Assembly (NCBI RefSeq): GCF_000172555.1
Contig: NZ_ABOX02000035.1
Span: 1-64,000, forward strand
DNA length: 64,000 bases
Source: Pedosphaera parvula Ellin514
GTDB lineage: Bacteria > Verrucomicrobiota > Verrucomicrobiia > Limisphaerales > Pedosphaeraceae
Reading direction: 5' to 3'
In this document: positions 52,972 through 61,633 of the stretch, piece by piece
How the letters are laid out: the number at the start of each line of letters is the position of its first letter
Numbering within the stretch: position 1 is the first letter of the stretch
Notes under the pieces: model-generated
Seen by the model: only the letters and a program-made list of their open reading frames with translations
The model's database searches: none
Told to the model about the DNA's origin: nothing
Program-made: the position numbers and the translations under genes

Positions 52972-53331
52972 TTATTTCTTAACGCGCGCTCTCCTGCCTG
53001 TATCCGCCGCTTTCTCACGGCTGAGCTTCTTGCTTCTGGCCTCAGTCGTATTCTGCATCCCTGATTCACTCTTCAGAAGTCTTCCCCTGACTCGGGCACC
53101 TTTTTTCTTCGCTCCGGACGTGACCACCTTTGGCCTCACTTCCCGATCCTCAACCTTGCCCAACCGATGCATGATTTCCGGCTTCTTCCGCAAAATCTCC
53201 TCCTGATCCCGCTTCAATTGGTAGGTCAGATGCACCCGATTATTTCGAATCGCCGCCTCGATCGCCCGCTGCTCTTCGTTGTTATCCCCCTGTTCCAACA
53301 AGCGCAAAAAATACTGCTTCATCATTCCCAT
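52972..53331 (-). CDS. Small basic hypothetical protein
   Basis: 119 residues from the ATG at 53331, chosen because AGGAG lies 5 bp upstream. The N-terminal part is helical and charged (NNEEQRAIEAAIRNNRVHL...LKRDQEEILRKKPEIMHRLG). The C-terminal 50 residues are very rich in Lys and Arg, suggesting nucleic-acid contact. No recognised family. Confidence 0.5.
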   Translation of the reverse strand: MGMMKQYFLRLLEQGDNNEEQRAIEAAIRNNRVHLTYQLKRDQEEILRKKPEIMHRLGKVEDREVRPKVVTSGAKKKGARVRGRLLKSESGMQNTTEARSKKLSREKAADTGRRARVKK

Positions 53332-53484
53332 AAAAACTCCTGTCATTAAGCTATCATCTCACCCCTTCTGCTTCCACGTGCAAACCCCTTCAAGTACAGC
53401 AGGTTGTTTATCCATTGGCCGTGCGCTTTAACCAACTCGACACAACCTTGTGCGCCCCGCATTTCACGTGTAGCTTGCGCAGAT

Positions 53485-54447
53485 ATGTTGCCCACGAAAA
53501 ACGGGTCAATTCGACTATTCAAGCTCGCCGGGATCACGGTGTTTCTGCACTGGTCCTGGTTTATCGCTGGAATATTTTTATTTAAGAGGAGCGGAACTCA
53601 CTACTCCTCGCTCTTCTGGAACTTTTTGGAGTATGTCTCCCTTTTTCTTATCGTTCTGATGCACGAGTTTGGCCACTCGCTGGCGTGCCGATCGGTTGGT
53701 GGCAATTCGGATCAAATTGTTCTCTGGCCGTTAGGGGGTGTCGCTTATGTCGATCCACCTCAACGCCCCGGTGCCATGCTCTGGAGCATTGCCGCCGGTC
53801 CCATGGTGAATGTCATGCTGGTCCCCATCCTCCTTGGCCTCTCCATCCTAAGTCAGTCTTTTGGCTGGTATCGATCCTTTCCCGATGTCGCTACACTTAT
53901 TGCCAAGGTTTCTCAAATGAATATCGGCCTGCTTATATTTAACATGCTGCCCATTTATCCCTTGGATGGCGGTCAGATCTTTCGCTCCCTGCTCTGGTTT
54001 ATTGTCGGGCGCGCCCGCAGCCTTTTCATTGCCTCGATCTGCGGTCTAATCGGGATGGTTGGCTTGATCGGTTTGCTTGTGCTGATGGTTGTGGTATCTC
54101 TGATCGGTGGCGAAAAACTGGACGGTTCCATTGCTTTGCCATTCGTTCTCGGCGTCTTTGTCCTTTTAATTTGCTGGCGCGGCCTCATGGAAGCACGTCT
54201 TCTCTCAAAAATAGATAAACTTCCCCGTCGCAAAGGCTTTGCTTGCCCTAGTTGCCACACAGCTCCTCCTTGGGGCGCATTTTGGGTTTGTGGTAATTGT
54301 CGATCTCCTTTCGATACCTTCGAGACCAACGCCACCTGTCCCCGTTGTGCCGCTTATTACGGCGAAGCTCCATGCCTCGACTGTGGTCATCGTTATCCCA
54401 TTCATGAATGGTTCGCCGCGCCGCCAATGCCTCCCAAGGCGGGATAA
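53485..54447 (+). CDS. Site-2-protease family (M50) zinc metalloprotease with C-terminal zinc ribbons
   Basis: 320 residues from ATG 53485; the longer frame lacks support. The membrane-embedded catalytic motif HEFGH is at 60-64 and the second metal site NMLPIYPLDGGQ at about 154-165, both intact. About six helices are seen. The C-terminus carries three CxxC pairs (PSCH, CGNC, CPRC, CLDC), forming a zinc-ribbon pair. It probably cleaves membrane-spanning segments of regulatory proteins, a common role for this family; its substrate is unknown. It stands alone. Confidence 0.92.
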   Translation: MLPTKNGSIRLFKLAGITVFLHWSWFIAGIFLFKRSGTHYSSLFWNFLEYVSLFLIVLMHEFGHSLACRSVGGNSDQIVLWPLGGVAYVDPPQRPGAMLWSIAAGPMVNVMLVPILLGLSILSQSFGWYRSFPDVATLIAKVSQMNIGLLIFNMLPIYPLDGGQIFRSLLWFIVGRARSLFIASICGLIGMVGLIGLLVLMVVVSLIGGEKLDGSIALPFVLGVFVLLICWRGLMEARLLSKIDKLPRRKGFACPSCHTAPPWGAFWVCGNCRSPFDTFETNATCPRCAAYYGEAPCLDCGHRYPIHEWFAAPPMPPKAG

Positions 54448-54480
54448 GAGCCAGCGCCCGGTCAAATTTGCGGCAAGGGA

Positions 54481-54966
54481 TTAAACTGGAGCCGGCTCAA
54501 GCTGTGGCTTGGCACATTCCAGGCCCCAGTAGTGGGTGATTGAAGTAAACAGCCCTTCCACAGCCTTAAAATCCACAGGCTTAATCATATAGGCATTCGC
54601 ACCCATCTCATACGCCTTATCCACATCACCCGGCTGGTCTGAAGAGGAAACGATTACCACCGGAAGTCGTTTCATAAAGGCATCATGTTTGATCCATTCC
54701 AGCACCTCAAAACCGGTTTTACGGGGCATCTTGATGTCCATCACAATAAGGCAAGGCAGCGGGAAGTGATTGCGATCCGCATACTTGCCATCTCCCCGCA
54801 AATAATGAATCGCCTCCTCTCCATCCGTCACGATTTGCAATGGATTTGGAATATGAGCTCTCTTGAATGCCCGTTTAACGAGGAAAATATCATTAAGATC
54901 ATCCTCAACCAACAGGACTGTGAATGAACCACCATTATGCATATGAATTTCTTGCAATAATTCCAC
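54481..54966 (-). CDS. Single-domain response regulator (CheY/Rcp1-like)
   Basis: 161 residues; an in-frame Met at residue 9 is an alternative start. A receiver domain only: acidic pocket Glu21-Asp22-Asp23, phosphorylated Asp77 (LIVMDIKMPRKTGFEVLEW), Ser107-109 switch and Lys129 (YMIKP). The inserted loop (LRGDGKYADRNHFPLP) is typical of Rcp1-type regulators that pair with phytochrome-like or hybrid kinases. There is no output domain, so it acts by protein contact. No kinase is adjacent; the orphan kinase at 43.3-46.1 kb is a possible partner. Confidence 0.92.
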   Translation of the reverse strand: MELLQEIHMHNGGSFTVLLVEDDLNDIFLVKRAFKRAHIPNPLQIVTDGEEAIHYLRGDGKYADRNHFPLPCLIVMDIKMPRKTGFEVLEWIKHDAFMKRLPVVIVSSSDQPGDVDKAYEMGANAYMIKPVDFKAVEGLFTSITHYWGLECAKPQLEPAPV

Positions 54967-55154
54967 CTAAACCTAGTCGAACCGTGCCAAAAATCCACTG
55001 TCACCGCCTTTTTGCCAGTTGGTATTAACCCTACTCCACCGTCAGATATTCCCTTGAAAACCCCTCGGCCATCACTTCGTTCTTATAACCTCCAAACGCG
55101 CACAGGCATAAATCGTGATTCGACAATCGCCCGCTTCGCTGCTAAAACCAGAGG
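54967..55154. other. Divergent intergenic region
   Basis: 188 bp between divergent genes, with no gene evident. It presumably holds the promoter of the Kdo/Lpt operon and of the response regulator. Confidence 0.4.
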
Positions 55155-55979
55155 GTGCTAAACGATTCAGCAATCTGGAAGTCATTGAACTCGCCAAGCC
55201 GCCTGAGCCTCATTGCCGGGCCTTGCGCGATTGAGAATGAAAAGCTCTGCCTGCGCATCGCCGCATCCCTTAAAAAGACCTGCGATAAACTCGGCATTAA
55301 TTATATTTTCAAGGCCAGTTACGACAAGGCCAACCGCACCTCCAATCAATCCTTTCGTGGTCTCGGCCTCGAAAATGGACTCCAAATCCTCGCTCGCGTA
55401 CGAACTGATATTGGCGTCCCGGTTCTGACCGACGTTCACACCGAACAACAAGTCGCCGCCGCGGCTGAGGTCGTGGATGCCTTGCAGATTCCTGCCTTCC
55501 TTTGCCGTCAGACCGACCTCATCGCTGCTGCCGCGAAAACCGGCAAAATCGTGAACGTCAAGAAAGGTCAGTTCCTTTCTCCTCAGGAAATGGGCAATGT
55601 CGTCAAAAAGGCGGAAGCTGCTGGAACCAAAAAGATTTGCGTCACCGAACGCGGCACCACGTTTGGTTATAACAACCTAGTGGCCGACATGCGTTCCATC
55701 CCGATCATGAGCAGGTTCGGCTACCCTGTCATTTTCGACGCCACCCACTCCGTCCAACTCCCCGGCGGCGGCGGTGACAAATCCAGCGGCCAACGTGAAT
55801 TTGCTCCTGTGCTCGCCCGCTGCGCTCTTATCGCCGGTGCCAATGGCGTCTTCATCGAAACGCATCCTGATCCAGAGCACGCTCTCAGCGATGGTCCGAA
55901 CATGATTCCGCTTGCCGAAATGCCGAGGCTCCTGGCCAATCTTGTCAAAGTTCACACCCTGGCCCGCGAAGCGAAATGA
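55155..55979 (+). CDS. kdsA: 3-deoxy-8-phosphooctulonate (Kdo-8-P) synthase
   Basis: 274 residues, starting with GTG. It condenses phosphoenolpyruvate with arabinose-5-phosphate for the Kdo of lipopolysaccharide. Family sites are present: LIAGPCAIEN, FKASYDKANRTS, GVPVLTDVHTEQQ, FLCRQTDL, VNVKKGQFLSP, ERGTTFGYNNLV and FDATHSVQLPGG. The Cys in GPCAIE and a Cys in the CRQT segment are noted; the metal class cannot be set safely from these alone. Its last codon overlaps kdsC (ATGA), so both are translated from one message. Confidence 0.96.
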   Translation: MLNDSAIWKSLNSPSRLSLIAGPCAIENEKLCLRIAASLKKTCDKLGINYIFKASYDKANRTSNQSFRGLGLENGLQILARVRTDIGVPVLTDVHTEQQVAAAAEVVDALQIPAFLCRQTDLIAAAAKTGKIVNVKKGQFLSPQEMGNVVKKAEAAGTKKICVTERGTTFGYNNLVADMRSIPIMSRFGYPVIFDATHSVQLPGGGGDKSSGQREFAPVLARCALIAGANGVFIETHPDPEHALSDGPNMIPLAEMPRLLANLVKVHTLAREAK

Positions 55980-56512
55980 GTACTCCTGTCACCGAAGCTC
56001 TTGTCCACAAGCTCAAGAAGGTCAAACTCTTCGTTTGCGATGTCGATGGCATCCTGACCGATGGCTCTGTTTACATCGGCCAATCCCAGGAGACGAAAAG
56101 GTTCGATATCCGCGATGGCTTGGGCATCGTCACTCTTCGCAAGCTGGGTTTCAAAGTCGGCTGGATCTCAAACCGCCCTTCGACTGCCACCACCTTGCGT
56201 GCTGAAGAGCTCAAAATCGATTTTCTGGTTCAGAATAAGGGTGGTAAAGTGGCTGAAGTCGAGATCATCCTCGCCGCCACCGGCCTGACTTGGGAGGAAG
56301 TCTCGTATATGGGTGATGATATCGTTGACTTGGGAGTGTTGAAGCGCGCTGGTTTCGCCGCTTGCGTTCCCGAAGGCGTGGCCGAGGCTAAAGCAGCCGC
56401 TCATTACATTACCAAAGCCACGGGAGGAAACGGCGCCGTTCGGGAAGTCATTGAACTTATCCTGAAGGCGCAGGGCCATTGGGATCGTTTGATTGCCGAT
56501 TATTCAGCTTGA
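55976..56512 (+). CDS. kdsC: Kdo-8-phosphate phosphatase (HAD family)
   Basis: 178 residues. It releases phosphate from Kdo-8-P after kdsA. The HAD nucleophile motif is CDVDGILTDGS (about 18-28), motif II is ISNRPS, and motif III/IV with YMGDDIVDLGVLKRAG. KdsC lacks a cap domain and is a tetramer of about 180 residues, in line with this length. It starts in an ATGA overlap with kdsA and ends 4 bp before the Lpt gene. Confidence 0.94.
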   Translation: MSTPVTEALVHKLKKVKLFVCDVDGILTDGSVYIGQSQETKRFDIRDGLGIVTLRKLGFKVGWISNRPSTATTLRAEELKIDFLVQNKGGKVAEVEIILAATGLTWEEVSYMGDDIVDLGVLKRAGFAACVPEGVAEAKAAAHYITKATGGNGAVREVIELILKAQGHWDRLIADYSA

Positions 56513-56516
56513 TTGC

Positions 56517-58610
56517 ATGATTTTGAATTTTTTGAAAAAGTGGGTTCTCCTGATACCGATGGCTCTTATCGGCCTCGCTCTTTCCATGATCATGCTCGCC
56601 CACGGCCAACCTTCTGCCCAAAGGTTGGTTGCCCGTGATCTCAAGTATCCGGAGCATTACGATGCTCCAAATAAGGGACAGATGAGGAGTTTAACCACGT
56701 TTAAGGAGGCCGTGCCTCAGTCCGGTGGATTGCTCTTGGGCACGGGAATGAAAATCGAGTCGTTCCGCACCAACGGCGAACCTGAAACGATTATTGAAGC
56801 TCCCGATTGCACTTTCAATACAATAACCAAAAGCGCCTACTCTCCCGGTCCTATTCAAATCCGCACGGCAGATGGCAAAATGCACATCGACGGCATCGGC
56901 TTTATTTGGAATACAGCCACCAATAAAGGCGCCACGCTGGGTCTCACCATTTCCAACAAGGTGCACACCATCCTCAACAAGGATCTGATGAAGGAGACGA
57001 ACGCTGTCTCCACCACAGCTCGCACTAACACCGCCGCAGCGACCACTAACGACTTCCTGCATGTGTATTCCGACCACATGGTCTTCGACCGCCTGATCAA
57101 TCTAATCACCTATACCGGAAATGTTCGGGTGGAGGATGTTCAACTCGACCTTCTCTGCGACGTGATGACGGTTCAGTTGAAATCCGGAACCAACGGTGGC
57201 GTCGATAAAATCGTCGCCGATCGAAACGTGGTGATCATCAATAAATCCCAGGGTGGCAGAACTACTGGAGATCAAGCCGTCTATACGACGCGCGAAGGCC
57301 GGCAGGTCGTGGAACTGACCGGCAATCCGCATTGGCAGGAAGGGCCCCGTGAAGGCATAGCCAACCTTTTTGTCTTCGAGCGACTGCCTAACAATATGGG
57401 CAACCTGTTGCATGCCATCGGTGACGCCTCCTTGAAAATGCCTTCAAGTGCCATCGGCAAAAGCGGTTTGTTTTTAAGTCAATCCACCTCCGAGACGAAC
57501 GCTCCCGCAGCTACCAATCATTTCGTTGAAATGTATGCCGATTCCATGACTTTTCTGCAACCGCTCAAAGGCCCGGTCCAGACGATCACTGCTGATAAAA
57601 ACGTCTTCATTGTGGATCGCGAAAGAAAAAGCCAGGCGACTGGTGGTCACGCTTTTTACGATAGCAACACTGGCCTTTTGGAACTCACAGAAAACGCTCT
57701 TTGGCAGGCAGGCCAACACCTGTTTAAAGGCAGCCTCCTGACCTTTAACCAGAAGGAAAACACTTTCGCAGCACGAACCAATGCCTATATGAAGATCCCT
57801 GCTTCGGCACTGGGACGTTCCACCCCTTTTCAAACGTCCACAAACTCCACTCTGGTGACCAACCAGTTTATCGAAATTCTTTCAAAATCGTACGAGGCGA
57901 AGGATGAACTCCTCACCTTCCATGATCACGTCCAGGCCGCCCTGGTTCAGGGTGAGGCGGTTCTCGGCACACTGGAATGCGAAACTTTAAAGGTTGCCTA
58001 TGCCACCAATCAGGTAAAGGGCACCACTTCCTCGAAAACAGTTTATGATTTAACCAGCATCATGGCCGAAAAGAACGTCTATGCCCATCAACTCCCTTTC
58101 AAAAATCCCCAGGGCCGGAGCATGGAAAAAGAACTCAAATGCGATGAACTTACGATTCAGATGAGACCTGCCACCAATCTGATCCAACAAATTCTCGCCA
58201 ACCAAAACGTAATGAGTACCCAGATCGATACCGGCTCCAATGGCCTCCCGGTCCGCACCACTCTGACTTCCGAGGTTTTAACGGCAGACTTTTTCCCTTA
58301 TACTAACCAGGTGGAAACCGCCGTTGCCGAGCGCAAGGTGGTCATCACTCGGGACACAAAGCACAAGGATCTGCATCAGGATGTGATTGTCGCTTACGGA
58401 ACCAGGGGAACCTACACCGGAACCAATGACCTGATGACACTGACGGGAAGTCCCTTGGTTGTTTCACCCAGTGGCACCTTGAACAGCGAACCGCTGATTC
58501 TGGATCGGCGGCATAACAAGGTATTGGCGCCCAATTACAGTTTGAAATTTGTGGTCAAATCGAATGCCCCCGGCGGCCAAACTTCGCCGACCAAAACTGT
58601 CGCAAAATAG
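56517..58610 (+). CDS. Large OstA-like periplasmic lipopolysaccharide transport protein (LptC/LptA-type)
   Basis: 697 residues from ATG 56517; the frame could extend 24 bp upstream but would overlap kdsC. One N-terminal helix (ILNFLKKWVLLIPMALIGLALSM) anchors it, or serves as an uncleaved signal. The rest is made of repeated beta-jelly-roll segments with the pattern (V..YSD.M.FD......Y.GNVRVED..LD..CD.M.V) seen in OstA/LptA and LptC, in at least four copies (about residues 60-160, 170-270, 320-420, 430-680). Standard LptA is about 180 residues, so this is a fused and expanded version. Position between kdsC and lptB supports a role in carrying LPS across the periplasm. Confidence 0.85.
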   Translation: MILNFLKKWVLLIPMALIGLALSMIMLAHGQPSAQRLVARDLKYPEHYDAPNKGQMRSLTTFKEAVPQSGGLLLGTGMKIESFRTNGEPETIIEAPDCTFNTITKSAYSPGPIQIRTADGKMHIDGIGFIWNTATNKGATLGLTISNKVHTILNKDLMKETNAVSTTARTNTAAATTNDFLHVYSDHMVFDRLINLITYTGNVRVEDVQLDLLCDVMTVQLKSGTNGGVDKIVADRNVVIINKSQGGRTTGDQAVYTTREGRQVVELTGNPHWQEGPREGIANLFVFERLPNNMGNLLHAIGDASLKMPSSAIGKSGLFLSQSTSETNAPAATNHFVEMYADSMTFLQPLKGPVQTITADKNVFIVDRERKSQATGGHAFYDSNTGLLELTENALWQAGQHLFKGSLLTFNQKENTFAARTNAYMKIPASALGRSTPFQTSTNSTLVTNQFIEILSKSYEAKDELLTFHDHVQAALVQGEAVLGTLECETLKVAYATNQVKGTTSSKTVYDLTSIMAEKNVYAHQLPFKNPQGRSMEKELKCDELTIQMRPATNLIQQILANQNVMSTQIDTGSNGLPVRTTLTSEVLTADFFPYTNQVETAVAERKVVITRDTKHKDLHQDVIVAYGTRGTYTGTNDLMTLTGSPLVVSPSGTLNSEPLILDRRHNKVLAPNYSLKFVVKSNAPGGQTSPTKTVAK

Positions 58611-58639
58611 ACCCGTTGGCATTCCAAATCGAAACCTTG

Positions 58640-59407
58640 ATGAATAAAGACAATCCGCAAAAAGAAACTGCCACTACTGAAAATAGCGTGTTGCTGCGGA
58701 CGGACAAGCTGGTCAAGGCCTATCGGGGACGCCGGGTCGTGAATGGTGTTTCCATCAATGTAAACGCGGGTGAAATTGTTGGACTTCTCGGCCCCAACGG
58801 CGCCGGCAAGACCACCTCGTTTAATATGGTCGTAGGGATAGTAAAGCCCGACGAAGGTTCCGTCAGCTATATTGATAAGGAGATCACGCGCATCCCCATG
58901 CATCAGCGTGCCCGCCTGGGCATCGGCTACTTGACCCAGGAACCTTCCATTTTCCGCAAGCTGACAGTGGAACAAAATGTCATGGCCATCCTTGAAACCT
59001 GCCAGATGAGCTCAGCTGAACGCAAAGTTCGCCTCAAATCGCTCCTGGATGAATTGGATATGGGTCGCCTCGCCAAGAGCATGGCGTACACCTTGAGCGG
59101 CGGCGAAAAGCGGCGGCTCGAAATCACCCGCGCACTCGTCACCAGCCCGAAGCTTCTCCTTTTGGACGAACCTTTTGGCGGCATTGATCCCATCGCCGTA
59201 TATGAAGTTCAGAAGATTATCCGCCGGCTTCGCGACCGGGGTCTGGGAATTTTGATAACGGATCATCACGCTCGCGAGATGCTCAAATTAGTGGATCGCG
59301 CCTATCTCATCTACAAAGGCGAAGTCATTTACGAGGGTGAAGCGGATAAATTGGCCAATGACCCCAAAGCCCGGGAAATTTACCTGGGACCCGAATTCAA
59401 TCTATGA
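58640..59407 (+). CDS. lptB: LPS export ABC transporter ATP-binding protein
   Basis: 255 residues from ATG 58640 (a TTG at 58616 is the alternative). Walker A is GPNGAGKTT, the signature LSGGEKRRLEI, Walker B LLLLDEPFGGIDP and the switch His in ITDHH. GIGYLTQEPSIFRKLTVEQN is the LptB-specific Q-loop region. It powers LPS extraction from the inner membrane with LptF/G, which are not in the window. Its upstream neighbours are the Kdo and OstA-like genes, and HprK follows 134 bp later. Confidence 0.95.
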   Translation: MNKDNPQKETATTENSVLLRTDKLVKAYRGRRVVNGVSINVNAGEIVGLLGPNGAGKTTSFNMVVGIVKPDEGSVSYIDKEITRIPMHQRARLGIGYLTQEPSIFRKLTVEQNVMAILETCQMSSAERKVRLKSLLDELDMGRLAKSMAYTLSGGEKRRLEITRALVTSPKLLLLDEPFGGIDPIAVYEVQKIIRRLRDRGLGILITDHHAREMLKLVDRAYLIYKGEVIYEGEADKLANDPKAREIYLGPEFNL

Positions 59408-59541
59408 CGGATTATGCGGTTTAGCCGGTCAAAATTGCCGCTGGTCATCAAGCCCGAGTTACGGTTATTATTAGACTTGGTACGGGATTAACTTTGGGAA
59501 CCGAGTAAGTCATGACCCAAGTGCATCCCAGTCCCTGAAGA

Positions 59542-60489
59542 ATGCAACGCGACCTCGTAACAGTCGAGCGGTTTTACACCGAGCAAGCCGGCCCTCTGGA
59601 GTTGAAACTCGTGGCTGGCGCCAGCGGTTTGAAACGCATTATTCGTGAACCTACCGTGAACCGTCCCGGATTGGTTCTGACCGGGTTTACCCGTTATTTT
59701 GCCAATAAACGCGTTCAAGTGATCGGCAATGCCGAGGCGTTTTATCTCAAATCCCTCACCCCGGAGGAACGGGAACTCCGATACGCCACCTTCTTTAATT
59801 TCAAAGTCCCCTGCGTGGTGTTTAGCCGCGACCTGCATCCCGACCGGCAGTTCCTCAAAGCCGCCGAAGAAGCTGATGTTCCCATTTTCCAATGTCCGCT
59901 CATCACCATGAAATTCATCAATCTCGCCACTTTGGCTTTGGAGATGATGTTTGCCCCTCATGGAACGGAAATGGGCAGCATGGTGGATATTTTGGGTGTC
60001 GGTGTCATCATTAAGGGCGAAAGCGGCATTGGCAAAAGCGAGAGCGTTCTTGCTTTGATCGAACGGGGCTACAGCCTTGTGGCTGACGATATCACCAAGG
60101 TCACACTGGTGGACGGTCGTGAAATCATCGGCACCAGTGCCGAACTGACTCGCAACCACATGGAAGTCCGCGGAATTGGTATTATCAATGTCGCTGCCAT
60201 GTTCGGAGTTAAGAGCATCCGCCGGGAAAAGAAAGTCGACCTCATCGTCAGTTTGAAAGGTTGGAACGAAGTTCCCGATGTGGACCGCGTGGGCATGGAT
60301 GAAGAATTTGTCCGCATTCTCGATGTGGACATCCCCCACATTACCATTCCCGTCCGGCCAGGCCGGGATCTCGCCCGTTTGATCGAAGTCGCTGCCTTTC
60401 AAACCAAGCTCAAAGCTTCCGGCTACAACCCGGCCAAGGAATTAAATGATCGTTTAATTGCCAAGATGGCAGGAGCGAGTAAATTATGA
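59542..60489 (+). CDS. hprK: HPr kinase/phosphorylase
   Basis: 315 residues, normal length. It phosphorylates HPr on a serine and can reverse the reaction. P-loop GESGIGKS is at 159-166, the catalytic His at 140 in HGTEMGSMVD, the signature MEVRGIGIINV at about 206-216 and the C-terminal helix rich in Lys/Arg. The N-terminal domain is the usual DRTGG-like/MurF-type fold. HPr follows 50 bp downstream. No other PTS gene (enzyme I or II) is present, as in many Gram-negatives where this pair regulates rather than transports. Confidence 0.95.
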   Translation: MQRDLVTVERFYTEQAGPLELKLVAGASGLKRIIREPTVNRPGLVLTGFTRYFANKRVQVIGNAEAFYLKSLTPEERELRYATFFNFKVPCVVFSRDLHPDRQFLKAAEEADVPIFQCPLITMKFINLATLALEMMFAPHGTEMGSMVDILGVGVIIKGESGIGKSESVLALIERGYSLVADDITKVTLVDGREIIGTSAELTRNHMEVRGIGIINVAAMFGVKSIRREKKVDLIVSLKGWNEVPDVDRVGMDEEFVRILDVDIPHITIPVRPGRDLARLIEVAAFQTKLKASGYNPAKELNDRLIAKMAGASKL

Positions 60490-60539
60490 ACGTTCAATGG
60501 CTGCGGCTCACGATTTAAGTTATAATTCAGTAAGGACCC

Positions 60540-60839
60540 ATGAGTGCAAAAAAAATGGCAGACGGTAATGGAATCATGACCAAAGAATTAATGGTTTCCA
60601 ATAAGTTGGGCATTCATGCCCGTCCGGCCGCCATGTTCGTCAAGATTGCCAATCGTTTCGATTGTGACATCTTCGTCGAAAAGGACGGGGAAAAGGTAAA
60701 TGGCAAAAGCATCATGGGACTGATGATGCTAGCGGCCGGACCTGGCAGCAGATTAACCGTGCATGCTCACGGGAGCGACGCTTCGGACGCGATCGCGGAA
60801 TTGGAATCCTTGCTTCACCGCAAGTTTGACGAGGAATAA
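60540..60839 (+). CDS. ptsH: Phosphocarrier protein HPr
   Basis: 99 residues from ATG 60540, with AAGGA about 4 bp upstream. From an internal Met (60576) it would be 87 residues with His14 and Ser45, nearly the canonical His15/Ser46. NKLGIHARPAAMFVKIANRF gives the phosphorylated His and NGKSIMGLMMLAAGPGS the serine that HprK modifies. The serine site with adjoining HprK indicates carbon-status regulation. Which start is used cannot be decided by sequence alone. Confidence 0.93.
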   Translation: MSAKKMADGNGIMTKELMVSNKLGIHARPAAMFVKIANRFDCDIFVEKDGEKVNGKSIMGLMMLAAGPGSRLTVHAHGSDASDAIAELESLLHRKFDEE

Positions 60840-60965
60840 GCACCCTGTCGGCACCGGGATACTTAGGCTCTCAGTTTCCGGATTTCTGTCTTGTTTCCAA
60901 CAAGCGACCTGCCGCTGATTCATTTTGTTCCTTGAACTTTCAATCTTCAACTTTAGTCTTTGGTT

Positions 60966-61253
60966 ATGGCTGGTACTGAACTCGACGTTAATTATGTAGC
61001 CAAGCTCGCCCGCATCGCTCTTTCCCCCGAGGAAGAGCAGAAGCTTGGGGCGCAGTTGGGCAATATCCTGGGGTATATCGAAAAGCTGAAGGAATTGGAT
61101 GTCACAAATGTTGAGCCCACTGCTCACGCCGTCCCGCTCATCAATGTGACCCGCCCGGATGAACCTAAGCCTTCCCTCTCCAACGAGGACGCGCTTCGCA
61201 ATGCCCCAGCCAAGGCGAACGGCCTCTTTTTGGTTCCAAAAATCGTTGAATAA
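60966..61253 (+). CDS. gatC: Asp/Glu-tRNA amidotransferase subunit C
   Basis: 95 residues from ATG 60966. The sequence DVNYVAKLARIALSPEEEQKL, ILGYIEKLKELDVTNVEPTAH and LRNAPAKANGLFLVPKIVE is characteristic of GatC, the small helical subunit that holds GatA and GatB together. The trimer amidates Glu-tRNA(Gln) and/or Asp-tRNA(Asn). First of a gatC-VOC-gatA-gatB row. Confidence 0.94.
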   Translation: MAGTELDVNYVAKLARIALSPEEEQKLGAQLGNILGYIEKLKELDVTNVEPTAHAVPLINVTRPDEPKPSLSNEDALRNAPAKANGLFLVPKIVE

Positions 61254-61273
61254 CCTTTCGGGCTCTTCCGGGT

Positions 61274-61627
61274 ATGATCAAAAGCATCGCATTTTTTGTT
61301 TATCCCATTACCGACATGGCTCGGTCCCGCAAGTTTTATGAGGATACCCTGGGGCTGAAGCTGGACACCAATTTTGGAGATAAGTGGATCGAATACGACA
61401 TTGCGGGCGGCACCTTTGCGATTACCAACATGGAGTTCGGCCATCAACCCGGCGCGAAGGGCGGAGCGATTGCGTTTGAGGTGGATGATCTGGACAAGAC
61501 CGTGGCACAGCTGAAACAAAAGCAGGTTCCGTTCATTTTGGATCCAATGGAGACGCCTGTGTGTCACATGGCGGTAGTGGCTGACCCTGATGGTAACAGC
61601 GTTACCATCCATAAACGTAAGAGCTGA
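61274..61627 (+). CDS. VOC-superfamily (glyoxalase/bleomycin-resistance-like) protein
   Basis: 117 residues. A single glyoxalase-like domain: FFVYPITDMARSRKFYEDTLGL, then YDIAGGTFAITN and MAVVADPDGNSVTIHK. Metal-binding His and Glu positions are only partly evident, so the activity is unknown. It is packed between gatC (20 bp) and gatA (6 bp), so it must be co-transcribed with the amidotransferase. No functional link is known; this insertion is unusual. Confidence 0.88.
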   Translation: MIKSIAFFVYPITDMARSRKFYEDTLGLKLDTNFGDKWIEYDIAGGTFAITNMEFGHQPGAKGGAIAFEVDDLDKTVAQLKQKQVPFILDPMETPVCHMAVVADPDGNSVTIHKRKS

Positions 61628-61633
61628 TTTCTC

